A stretch of DNA of 64,000 bases from Balanoglossus misakiensis. Its lineage: Eukaryota > Hemichordata. The position numbers were made by a program, and so were the translations under genes. This document shows positions 1-12,300 of this stretch, in pieces. The first letter of the stretch is position 1, and every line of letters starts with the position of its first letter. The notes beneath the pieces were generated by a model. It was not told the DNA's origin. It was given only the letters and a program-made list of their open reading frames with translations, and did not search any database. The DNA lies in the NCBI GenBank assembly GCA_040954595.2, contig CM082576.2, positions 10,478,001-10,542,000 of the forward strand. Direction: 5' to 3'.

Positions 1-114
1 CTACATGTTTTTCAACATTGTTTGTCCTACAGCAAGACTTTAGAGGAGCATATGTGCCGTATAGTTACAATAAATATTTCCCCATACATAAATTTGGGTG
101 TCTCTCTTTTGCAG

Positions 115-307
115 CTCCGGCGAGAAGGTATCCGGTTGTTTTTGCTGTGGTTCCAAGCGCTGCAAGAGCACGCCAACGAGGAATGCTACCTGATCTATGC
201 AACCTTAGTTCCGGGATTTCCACAGCCCGAAGGCAACTCCGGCATCCACACCCTGGACAGCCTCATCAACAACTCAGCTAGGCCTCCTTCTAGTGTCTTC
301 CTAGATT
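115..307 (+). CDS. RALGAPA1: RALGAPA exon 1 of window
   Basis: Residues 1-64. Acceptor CTCTTTTGCAG ends at 114; donor GTAAGT starts at 308. It begins [17 protein letters not shown], the conserved N-terminal helical segment of RalGAP alpha, followed by [10 protein letters not shown] and LDSLIN. It starts in phase 0 and ends in phase 1. Sequence 1-114 is the end of the preceding intron. Confidence 0.93.
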
Positions 308-3300
308 GTAAGTGCTGGCGTAACGTGTACTACAGTACTTGAATCTACACTCTGTTGCTGTAATTGCACATGATACTTGTAATGGTGTGAAGTGAAGTGC
401 AGTGAGAGATCTTAAAGGGAATGAGTCGTCGCGCCGTGTGGGTGTCCCCCTTGATGAGAATATGTCCTCCCATACCAGCGCAAACCCCACTCTGACTGCA
501 GTCGCCACGACTGCTAGGATCTTCAGTTGCTGTCATGTCCCGTCTACGCTACGGTCGGCTGCTTCGTTCATTCTAAGAATTATCTAATAAACAAACAAAC
601 GTGGCGTGACGACCCATCACTTTAACCGTCTTGAAGATTTGTAGCATAAGCCCACTTAAGCACGGGATGAATTTGGTGATTTTTGGACTGATTCAAACCA
701 GCAGCTCACTGCTCATCACTAGTTTTTCTACTCATACCTCAAATTGTGTATGAAAGAATGAAGGAGACATAGGAGAGAGACAGGCACATCCACACTCATG
801 ATTCATATACACATGTACACACACACACTGTGTGAGTACCTCTTGTTGATAATCTGCCTCCTCCATTCTTCTCCCAGTTACTGCGACTGCTGTCACTCCC
901 GTAGAAATAACGCCTCTCATTTCGCCACAGTCCGGAGAGAAGGTTCCGGAAAACGTCACAAAATTTTTACTGGAAGCGGTGCTCCACTTCAGCGTCACAC
1001 AGGTAAGAACAACCAACCAACCAACCAACCAACCAACCAACCAACCAATCAACCAACCAACCAAAGAGCTTCAGCTACAGAACATGCCACCTTGGATTTC
1101 TCTGTTAAAAATTTATAAAATGCAGAGAAGTTAATTATCTACACAACCAAGGTTGATTGAAAAAGCATACACAACATGTAATAAGCAGAGTGTGGTGGTT
1201 GATTAATCGTTCCATTAAAATGTCTCTGAGGACCTGTGGTCTTGAAAAGCTGTTTAGCATTTGATGTAATTGCATTAGGTTGCCCAATACGGATATTGTG
1301 TTAGCAAATTGCGTCAGGTTTCTCTGACTTGGTGAAAGCCGTACATCAGTGCAATTGAATACCTCTCCCTTCAATTAAAGAGCAATGCAGGTAGATTTGC
1401 CGTTTTTAATTTAAGTACTGTAGACATTTCATTACAAGTGTTGAACATCGCTCCAGAAATGCTCTGTTTTCATCTGGGAATATTGATGCAGTGGTATGAA
1501 TGGAAAGTCAGTGTAACCTTTTACTGAAGTCACTGTATATTCATTAGATGTTTTGCAATGTTCGGTTCTGGAGTGCATTATGCCATAGGTTACCTAGGGG
1601 CTGGCCAGAATTCAAAGGGTTATCGACTGAAAAACCCACAACATAAGCATTGCCCGCACTCATGAGGTACATGTATGCATGAACACTGAAATAACTCAGT
1701 TCTTCCTATTTTATTCTAGATCAATAAGATGGAGTGGAAGAATGAAGAAAGAAAAGAAAAGGGTTTTATATTTTTATTTGAAAATTTTAAAAAATACTAC
1801 CTGCCGGAAATTTTTCCTGAGCTGTCACAGAAGACAAGCATTTACGATCCTGTTTTAGGTGGGTGAAATTGCATGAAAAAAACAAAACCCTTTGAAATTT
1901 TTTTGAACAATTTGCTCTTGAAGAAATAATACATCAAGCATATCAGCTAAATAACACGTATATATTTGACGTGACACAAGGTGGTTCAGATTGTATCACC
2001 ATGGAAATTTGATGATTATTTTGTATGCTAATATTTCCCCAGGTCTCAGATATTTCTTTTTCTAGATAAAAAGCACCCCATATTTACCTCATGCCTACAT
2101 GATGTATAGCTGCATATTGGGGAATATATACATTTGATATGTTCAAAATGTACCAGTGCAGGTTAGCCTGATGTCTATAAATCTTCTTTTTCACTGCGAT
2201 GTTAATTGTTTACATTTCCCTCCTTGCAGATATTCCGGAATTCCATTCTGATCAGGTGGACACCAGCAGGAGAAATCCCATATCTGCGTGCAGAGTCAGT
2301 GTCATTAGGTGGGTGGTGGCATTCACTAGCACCAGGAAACACACTCCGAAGTCCAGGTGAGTTTCACTGGGGATGGCTGGAAATGTACCGTTTTCATCGT
2401 TAGTGTATACTGTATTAATATAATATTATATTTAATAACATAGTAGAATTCCTTCCAGAATGCAGTGTTGAGAATATTCTTACATGTAAGAAAGCACTCA
2501 CCCATGAGAATTTATTTGTACATCGTGGCTAATCACGCGCATGTTTTCCGTAGAACACTGCAGTAATCTGCGTGCAACATTTCATTCTGGGATAGGCCAA
2601 TTGTGATCCCTGATCTATCGACTTTTTTGTTTTCCCAGCGTCGGCGACGAGGGGACGCTGAAGCGAGAGGACAGCAAAGACACGGCGGACAGTGGCAAGC
2701 TCACAGATCGAGAGGAGAGCAACCCACCCAGCAACTCCAGCACGCTGACCAGTCAGTCGGACAGGGACACCAGTACATCCAGCATTAGTAGCATAGAGGA
2801 GAACCAGCTGCACACGGATGCAGAGATTGTCAGAGAAGTGCTCTACTCCAACAGGGCTAACATCGACTTTGTTCATGAGATATTCAGACAGGTGGGTTGC
2901 GTACACATCTTTAAAATGAATGAGATAAAAAAAGGCCATAAAAGAGCTGGAATTATGAAAATAAAGCACTTAACCACGTCCACGCAATGTTATACTGTAC
3001 CACTATCAAGAGAGCTTTACTAGCAAACTAATACATTCATAAACCAAATGAGAGTGTATGAGCAGTGTGGTTTTATTTGAGGGCTTTGTGTGTGAAAATC
3101 ATTATTTCTGCACCCCCTGCAGGCATTCCTACTTACTTCCAAAGAAGCCACAACAGTGAGAAAAGTTATCAGGGTCTATCAAGATTGGATCCAGGTAATT
3201 ATCTTGTCTCGGGTTCTGCTTTTATCATGTCAAGGTCAAGGTAACAGGATTCTGAATGTATCATTTGTGAAAAAGGAAATATTGCTACATGTACCTCGTA

Positions 3301-6300
3301 CGCTCGTAAATGTTTCAGAATGCATGATCAGATATGGAATTTGAACCAAATTTTAGGATGTTTTTTCATGACCTCTTTTGGGGTAGAAACATATCCATGT
3401 ATGAATTAGTTGCTGACTTGTCAGTGCTCATTTTTTTTCCAGCAAGATGAAAAGCCAGTGTTCATGTTTGAGCCGAGCGACATGGTTTTGTCGGCGTCGT
3501 TTGAAATGTCGACTGACAGCCCCGACTCGCCGCGTTACATGGATGAAAGCGCGGAACTGGGCGGGCAGCTGCGGAGCATAGGGAATCAGGTGAGTGCATC
3601 ATGTGACTTGGTCACATGACTAGCGTGATCTTATACCACTGTTGTTGTCTGTCCTTTTATGTGATTTATTGTGATGGGTTTGGGGCATTCTGTAATGTGG
3701 CCAACATTGGTACTGACATAGAGTTTGAAGTCCCATAAAACATACAGAAAAGAAATTGGAATTTATACGATGAGGTTTCTTCAGGCATGTGGAATGTCTG
3801 GGGTCATTTTCATCGTGTGCTGCGATTTACAAACAGTTACCGGTAACTGTGAAATATGCTCGACCTGAAGATTTTTTATAGTTCCACTCACCTTGGTTGA
3901 GACTAAAAAAATGACGGAAGAAATACATTATAGCCAGACAATGATAAGATAACCATTAGCACATTGGATTCCACAGACGGAGATGGGGCCGGGAGCCACG
4001 GCAGCCAACACAACGAGTCCACACATTCCGGGGGTGCCCTACAAGAGATTTTCGCAAAACTATACTTACCTTGGTGCAATAAACCACACAGTGGAAGAGG
4101 CCGCGGAGCAGTGCAATGTCAGGGCGGGTCAGCAGGCCACCTTGCAGGTCTTCATTACAAATTCTGCCAACGTATTACTACTTGAGCCAGTCAACTTCAC
4201 CGCAAAAGTACTTGACGATCAGGTGGGTTTCCATGCTCTCGTAATCAGCGGCCGTGTAGTTTGTGCACAGCAACGATGTACAGTTATGACTTTACGTGAT
4301 ATAAGCTTTGCCAGATTTGTATGCAGTAACAGTTTGTATGATAGGAACGTAACATTTTCAGCAAAATTTCATATGGAACTTTTTGCACCATAATTTCATA
4401 AATACATACAATGGAACTATATAGTGAAGGAATGGTATGTTGCCAGCTCACGACTGCTGACTCGACAAAATTCAATGAAGAGAGGTTTTTTGGGTGTCTT
4501 GTATTACAACAAACCACATAGTTCTCCAGTGTCTATCATGTTACTTTATAGTTTCTCCCCAAAATCATGAATATTTTATGTGGTGTTCCTACAGGTTGAT
4601 ATGTGCAAGAGAGTTTTACACATTTACAGGCATATGGTGATGAATGTTCATATGTCGCAGAGAACTTGGTGAGTTCATTACTGGGAACACCAACATCAAC
4701 TAAAGAATATTACAATACTCAAAAAAAGCCAATTTTCAACTATTGTACTTTTGCTTCGATGGTTAGATTAGGATGTAGGGATAACTAAACCTTGACTGCC
4801 ACAAAATTTTAATTTCTGTGGTTATTTCAATTCCCTGAAGAGTTTCCCCCTAAAATAGTGTCCTTTTGATTACATTTGTCCAAGATTACATGCTTCACCT
4901 AGTATTCGGAAACTTACAAAAGAAAGGCACCATCTGCAATTTCACTATTTTTCAAATCTGTTCTCTTTTTTGTTTCCGTCTTCCTCGACTGCAGGGAACA
5001 ATTGCTGATGGTGCTACTACGGATTACACACGCCATACTTAAAAAGCCACCTGACAAAGGCAACAGAAAGTCCCTCAATAAGGAACTAGCAGCTGTTCTG
5101 TTCCAGGTAAACATTGAATTCAGTGATGCCAACAGCTCTATTTATACTGGAAAACTTTCTTCTGATTTTGTCTCGTGTGTGTGTGTTGTTGTCAACTCTT
5201 TTATATGAAATGGTGGGAAGTATACGACTTGGCTTTGACAGTCACTGGGTCAAGTTCACAGGCCCACCTAGATTAAATCTGCTGACTCGTTCAACATTGT
5301 TCTCAGAGAGTAATGGGAGCAAAGCAAAAGGGTCAGTACAACTTGCTTCACATGTTTTTGGAGTGTCAAATTAAAAAGAAACATGTGTACATAAGTATCA
5401 CCTTTGTAGTAAAAACAGTTATTCTAATTTTATAACAGACACTGATAGTGACCTGGATCAAGGCCAATCTCAATGTTTTTATTTCTACTGATCTGTGGGA
5501 TGAGCTACTTAGAGTCTTGTCATCTTTAACTCACTGGGAAGAACTTATTAAAGAATGGGCGGTGAGTATATCTGCTTCGACCCCTTTTCACTCTAGTTCA
5601 GATAGGGTTTTTGTCAAGAGGAAATTCACTAAAGATTTTAAACGATTATAAAAGTAGTGAATAGGACTATCAAATTTCTGGAAATTTGTTGATCAAGAGG
5701 TGCGTTCTACCTTAAAATAAGCCCACTTTTGTGATTGTGAGATTGTCTGATTTTCACATTCTTCCATGCTCTTTGATCAGAAAACCATGGAAACGCTGAC
5801 AAGGGTGCTGGCCCGGCACGTCTACAACCTTGACCTCGGGGACCTGCCGCTGGACAAGCTGAGCGAGCAGAAGCAGAAGAGGAGGAGGGGCCGGCATCAG
5901 CCCCCCAAGAAAGCGGGAGGCCACCACGAGCGGTCCTTCTCCAAGGGCTGGAGTCGGACGGACTCGCTGTCGCCCAACGCCCAGGAGGAGTTCGAGAGGC
6001 TGCGGCAGAGCATGACAGGCATGGCACACGCGCTGGGGAGTCGCGGGGAGGGGGAGGGTTTCAGGCAAAGGAGTGCAACCACCGTCGGGTCGGGGGTTAC
6101 GGTGGCCGATGGGAGCCGCGGTGCCTCGTCCGCTGTGGCCAGACAGAGGCACAAGTCCACAGGTAGGTGTGTGGACAAGGAACCGAGGAAGCAAAACGTG
6201 TTCGTATTTCGGCTATTTTCACAGTGCTTGTACCCTGCATATGAATGTGCAGTAGTTGCATATTTTAGTTTGTACCCTGCCACAAATGCATGATGTGCTG

Positions 6301-9300
6301 TACGTGTATGCACATTGCATCTGCCGGCTGTTAATCCCGTATGTGCATGTGTGTGTGTTCGTGAAGAACCAAGCCAGACAGACAGACACATTTTTACCTA
6401 CACTCACTTGCCCACGAACAATCCAACAAATATTCCTATAAAGTGTACTTCTGAATGTTTTAATACCATCTCAAATCTCAATAATCCTGTTCTCACATTA
6501 ACATGAACATGCTGACATCCATTAAAATCTAGTGGGAAATTGACTGGTTTTTCCACAGGCTGTATCTTATCATATATTTATGCCGTGAGACTTTACCATG
6601 TCCTAACATATCACAACTAATATAACGTCTAACGAGCATCGTTCGCCCATCAGCCATTGCTGTAATGAGAACATTTTCAATCCAGCCTGAGTGCTTTGCT
6701 GCCATTTTGATCGTTTCAAACAAGTTTAAATGCTAAGTGTTCATTTTTTGCCAGCAACCATCATCATGCAACAGTTGTCATGGAACCGATTTTGCCATGG
6801 AAACAATTGGAAAAAAAATTCCTTGGCAAAAACTGAGCATATCAACAAGTTAGGGTACAAGTAAACTTAAAATGCAGAGACGCGATGATGTTGCTAATTG
6901 GTTTAATTAAATCTGCTTGTAACCACACACTAACAATCTTTTTGATAAGAGGGGTATATCTTGTATTTTGTCAATACATGTAAGTGTCATCTTCCCTGCC
7001 GGTGGTACTCCTTTTTCTGATGTCTCTTCCTCTCCCCAGAGCTTCCAGCAGTCACATTTTTTTAGCGGTGTAACATTCCTTGCATTTTTCGTAAACGGCT
7101 TGTAACACTTGTTAACAGTGTCGTATGTGTATGTTGTACACAAGGAGGATGGTGAGTTTGAACTGTGGACTGTGACGGGTTGACCGTTTGATTTTGGTTT
7201 GAAAGTTTGCAGCCCCACTTGTTAGATTCTCTTCCCAAAAATCTTCCCAAAAATCAAATTGTCAACCCCATCAGTGGGACTTTCTTTCTACTGAAAAACA
7301 GTTGCGTTTTTGTGAACACTTTTAGTTGTTGCCTCAGAACACTATGCACTCTGACCTGTGACCTATGACTTCATGTAGATGTTTTCTTGAAGCAGGGTGC
7401 AAAGTCTTAAAGAGTAACTTTTTGAATAACAAGCAAGTTGTTTACATACAGACTTAAGTACATTTCAGTCCTGGGCTTTTATCAACAAATTCCTGAAAAT
7501 AAATCATTATGTTCTTACTGATGCTGATGCCTATTCTAAAAACCAACCAACCTCATTTTTTGCGTACAGGGGAAGCGCCATTTCCAGTGTTAGGTGAAGG
7601 CCCTTTGAGGAGACAGTTTCTACGGCAACAGTCTCTGAGTTGCACGGAGCCGGAAATCAGCGACGAAGACGAGGAGTCCAAGTCGCCGTTGACGAAGAGC
7701 AGCAGCACGGGGGACCTTCGAGAAGATCCAATAGGATTCCGATTGAAAGGTGAGAGGTCATGAATTCTGGGGAATGAAACAACTGTGTTGGTATTTTTTG
7801 GCTGTCACAGTTGTCATTTTTGTGCCGATTTCCCTCAAAGTTGTAGGAATAACACCAAATGGCATTCTAGGTAACCCTATAACAGGGTTGTTATCTCTAA
7901 AAACAGAGCAAATGCTTTCAAAAATACCCTTTTCCTTGCATTATTTTCCAATCTCAGGTGAAAGCTTCAGCAGTGAGTTGAGTAATGTGACCACGTCCAG
8001 TGGTGTGACTGGATCGACTGCGGCCACAGATTCAATCAGCATTGGAGATGTTGTCAATGGTGAGTCAAAAATAAGTTTGTGGACCAGTGAAGATACAGTA
8101 TGTAGTATGTACATGTATGTAGAATGCATTTCAAAATGTGAGCAAACCAACTTCATCATTGAAAAGGCCATACTCTAATTTTTCCTCTACAGTGCCAGTG
8201 TTCCCCCAAATCACCGACGACCAGGACCTGGCCAGTCTGGCAACGCTGGGCGACACAGTCAGTCTGGACAGCACCAACCAGGGAGACTTCAACAGGGACC
8301 ACAGCGGAGAGCAGAGCTCCTCCAGCATGTTCGAGATCGGAAGGGTGTCGCCGCCGCTGGAGGTCAGCAGCAGCAGGGAAGGGGAGGACGAGTCCAGGTC
8401 GTCGTCGAGGTCCCCCTCGCCGGCCATGTTTATGACCATGCAGCACAAGGACTCGCCGACCCAGGAGAGCTTGCAGTTGGAGACTGTGGTGTCTGCTGAT
8501 GAGATAGGTAAGCGATATGTGTCAGATAGAAACTTGATTAATAAGGCACCGTCTTAATAATAAGAATATGCTAATGGAGTGGACAAAATCATACAGGAGT
8601 CTTGTGACTGTACAGTTTCTTGATGGATTGACCCTTTCACCACCATGGTTTGATCCAAACCCATTGTTTTCTGTGGTAAGGATGGACCTCTAAAAAGAGA
8701 ACTGAGTGAAATGGTTCATGAAACCATGTAATGAGTTATTGTAATTGAATATGTGAGGTGCACTTTTCACTCTAGGCTACAACTTTCATAAGTCCAAACT
8801 TTACAAATTCATATTTTGTGTGTATGATTATGACCTTGTATTTGTTCGTTTAACTCTCACTCCGTAGACAACGACGCAACAGCCGGTGCGTATTTCAACG
8901 GCACTGACACGCTGCAACCCACCACGGCCGAGATGAACTGCCACGTCATTCTGGGCGGAGTGCGCCAGGGCTGGTTGCCTGATGTTGCCGTGGTGCTGTG
9001 GAAACGGATGCTGGGTATCCTTGGCAACGTCAACAAGATCAAAGACCCTACCATCCACGCCGAAGTGTTTGAATATCTGTGGGATTTGTGGGTGGTCTTC
9101 AGCAAAGTATGTGTGTTTCTGTGAATTTTTTTCAACTCGAAATGGACATGTTTGAACGTCAATGTCACTGAAGTTAAACTAATAGTTAACATAATCAAGT
9201 TGGAGCACTTATTAGTTTGGTCCAGCTTTAGGGAAGGCCAGTCTTGCCTCCTGTCAGATAACATCTAAAACTGGAAAAGGTTCTTTCTTGTTTAATACGT

Positions 9301-12300
9301 GCTGTGTTCTTGCTTTGCCAGATACGAGACAATCTGGGCATATCGGTCGATAATCTTAGCACACCACCGCCGCCCAGACTGGTGCCGCCGCACATGTTGT
9401 TTTCTCCGTGGCTGTTCAAGGTCAGTGTGAATTTCCTTTCTGCTCTGTACGGTTGAACAGTGACACTTACACACCTGTCATTATACACCTGTGCTTTTTT
9501 ACATTGAACATTGAGAAATTAGTGTTAGTTAAATGTCAACATCAGGACATGGCAAATGAGTTTTTCATACACGATTTAAAAAAAAAAAACTTGGTTAATA
9601 ATACTGGAGTACTATAAATTCCCATGCCCCATCTCTCTGCAGGCTGTGTCACTTTCCAAAGATTACCAAAGGGGCCGTCTCTTGGCCTACAGGTTGTTAT
9701 GTGCAATGACGGTGAGGCGACACGACGAGGCGTTGCCTATGGACCATTTGGTGCAGTTTTACAGGATACTTCACCACGGATTGGTTGGCACAGATCAGGT
9801 GAGGTCTTTTCTTGGATATCAGGTCATGTAAGGAAAGGTGTTGGCCAGTGTCACATTAAGATTCCTCTCAGTGTAGTCTGTATGCATGAGTGAGTCATGG
9901 GTAGTGTGCAGGTAATCATTGGGCTTTTACTTGAAGCCAATTTAACCTTTCCCCTGGAATGAAGAAGTCAAGTGTGAATTTAATCGACTAGACCTGGGTT
10001 GCGTTCTGTATGCATGAAACTGGCAAGAAATTTGATGGCACTGATGTATCGTGCATCTAGCTGACACGTCGGTTTTGTTTCTTCCAGGAGGTGATCAACA
10101 CCATTGTGCGACACACATCACCCATGTTCTTTTCATGTTCGTTGCCAAGCAGCACGATGCTGGTACTGGACTACATCCAGGCCACAAACATGATAGTCTC
10201 CAGCTCTGAACTTGATGTGAGTTGTGCATCTGCTGCTCATTTCGGTTTTTGGGATACACACATACAATGTACACATGTAAATTGTGCTCAGCAGGGAATA
10301 GGGTTGTCGTTTGTGTAATAAAAAAATTTGATGAATCTAATTTCTAGTGATAGAGACAAGTTAGAGACCTTGTTCAGTGTACAGCTGGTATACAAAAATA
10401 AGATGTCTTTTACCATTTTCAGTATTGCTTGAAAGAAATCGTAAGGAAAAATATCACACAGTACAGTAGTAAACAATCATTTACAGTAAAATCAAGTACT
10501 CACTCAGCCTAGGAGCTTGTTCATTTCAAGATTATTTCCTCCATGCAAGGGTTGTTGATGGCGTAATTTTAACAGAGCATAACAGACTGGCATGTTGAGA
10601 TCTGTGCATCTGAAAGTTAGTGTTTTTTCTTTCATTTCTCTTCAGGCTCCCCGCGTCGAAGCCATATCCATCCTTGGTTCCCTCATCTGTTTTCCCAACA
10701 TGTACTGCAACCTGCAAGCCCTGCAGCCCAATTCCTCGGACATCAGTACGATGTCCTGTCGAGACTTGAAGGTGAGCAAGGACCCTGCAATGTACAGAGA
10801 CACACACAACAGACCTTTACAGAGTGATGCATATTTTTAGCTCCCATTTGGTAGATGTGTGTACATGTATGTAACTACACACGTATGTCTGTCGATCCAC
10901 TTCAAAAAATCTTGTGAACCGCTGCACATTTCACCTTGCTGTTTTGTCATAAAAGTTTGGGAGCTATACAATTATGATGCTGTCATGCAATGTCATTGTA
11001 TTACATGATTCTCACCAAAGTAGTCACCCAAAGGAACCTATCTCAAGCATGTGTGTCTTCATTTCTCCCCCAACAGGATCACATCATCAGCATCCTACTG
11101 AAGGCCGGACGGAAGGAGCCCCACTTTGAAGCACGCTGCGTGGCACTCAGCTCCCTGGGGATTTTCGTCTACGAGGAAGTGATGCAAGGGACGTACCACA
11201 GCAAACTGAAGGAAGCCATCAATGTGTTGCTGGCAACAATAAAGGTAGACAAAAAAAAGAAGATCCTTGCTTCTGACTTTGAATATTTTAGACGCCAGTG
11301 TTAGATGATGCAGTGGGAACAGATACATGTCCAACAGTACTGCTTACTGCCCAATGACAATATTCAGGCTTGTGTCCTCTGAGTGTAGAGAAAGAACAGC
11401 GGGTATGGTAATTCACAAGTCTTTCAGGGTACCAACAGAGGTATCAACTGAATGCAGACAGATTGGGCGTTGAAGAATTTAATTGTGACAGTGGCAGCTT
11501 ATAAGGGAAACCTGTCACACCTTAGAAGAATTGATTTGTCAGCTGTGATGTCACATAAATGAGATGTGTATCATCTTCATATTTTGGATATCGCTTGTGA
11601 CTGTACACAGATATTGTCACCAGCAGTCGGGTGTATAGTAGTCATAGTGATTCTGTTCAGCTGTTCAGATTTCAGACCCCCCCAGTGCATACTTCAATGT
11701 AATATAATCAGAAAAGATGACTGACATCTGGCAAAATAAATTCCAAAAATCACATAAATTAAAGTGAGATGAAGATGCCACCCCATTATCATGTCAGAAT
11801 ATTATTATTATTATTTGTATCCCTTTTTTTGTTTTCTGTATATATTACTTTTCTATGTTGTTGTGATGTGTTTATTTTCTCTCTTTATTTGTGTGATTGA
11901 TTTTTTAGATAAAAAGTCATTTTCCACTCAAAACTGCCATTCTTTTTTCTTTGCTTCTATTTTATTATTTCACCCTGACTAAAAGCTGCAAAACATTGCT
12001 GTCTTTTATCATTTTTAAATCCCCCCTGCTGAAAAGGAGTCATCTTGCTACTCACTGTATATTGTCAGTCATAATACATTTCGTCTATTGCTTGGTCATA
12101 TGGGATATTATAACCTCAAGTTTCCTCTATTTTTTTGTTTAAAAAAAATCACTCTGGGATCGTCAATTCTAAATCAGGAAAACATAGGCATAAACATAAC
12201 CGTCTGGGTCATCTGTGATTCTACGATAAACATTTTTTAAACATAATTTCTTGAACTTTGAACCATATAACAAGTTGCATGTGCGCTACCACAAAAAATC

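Noticed and set aside
7040-7070. Strong acceptor in intron 12 (CCTCTCCCCAG)
   Set aside because: Continuing in the phase of exon 12 reaches TAG after about seven codons, with no suitable donor. A decoy site, or at most a poison exon.
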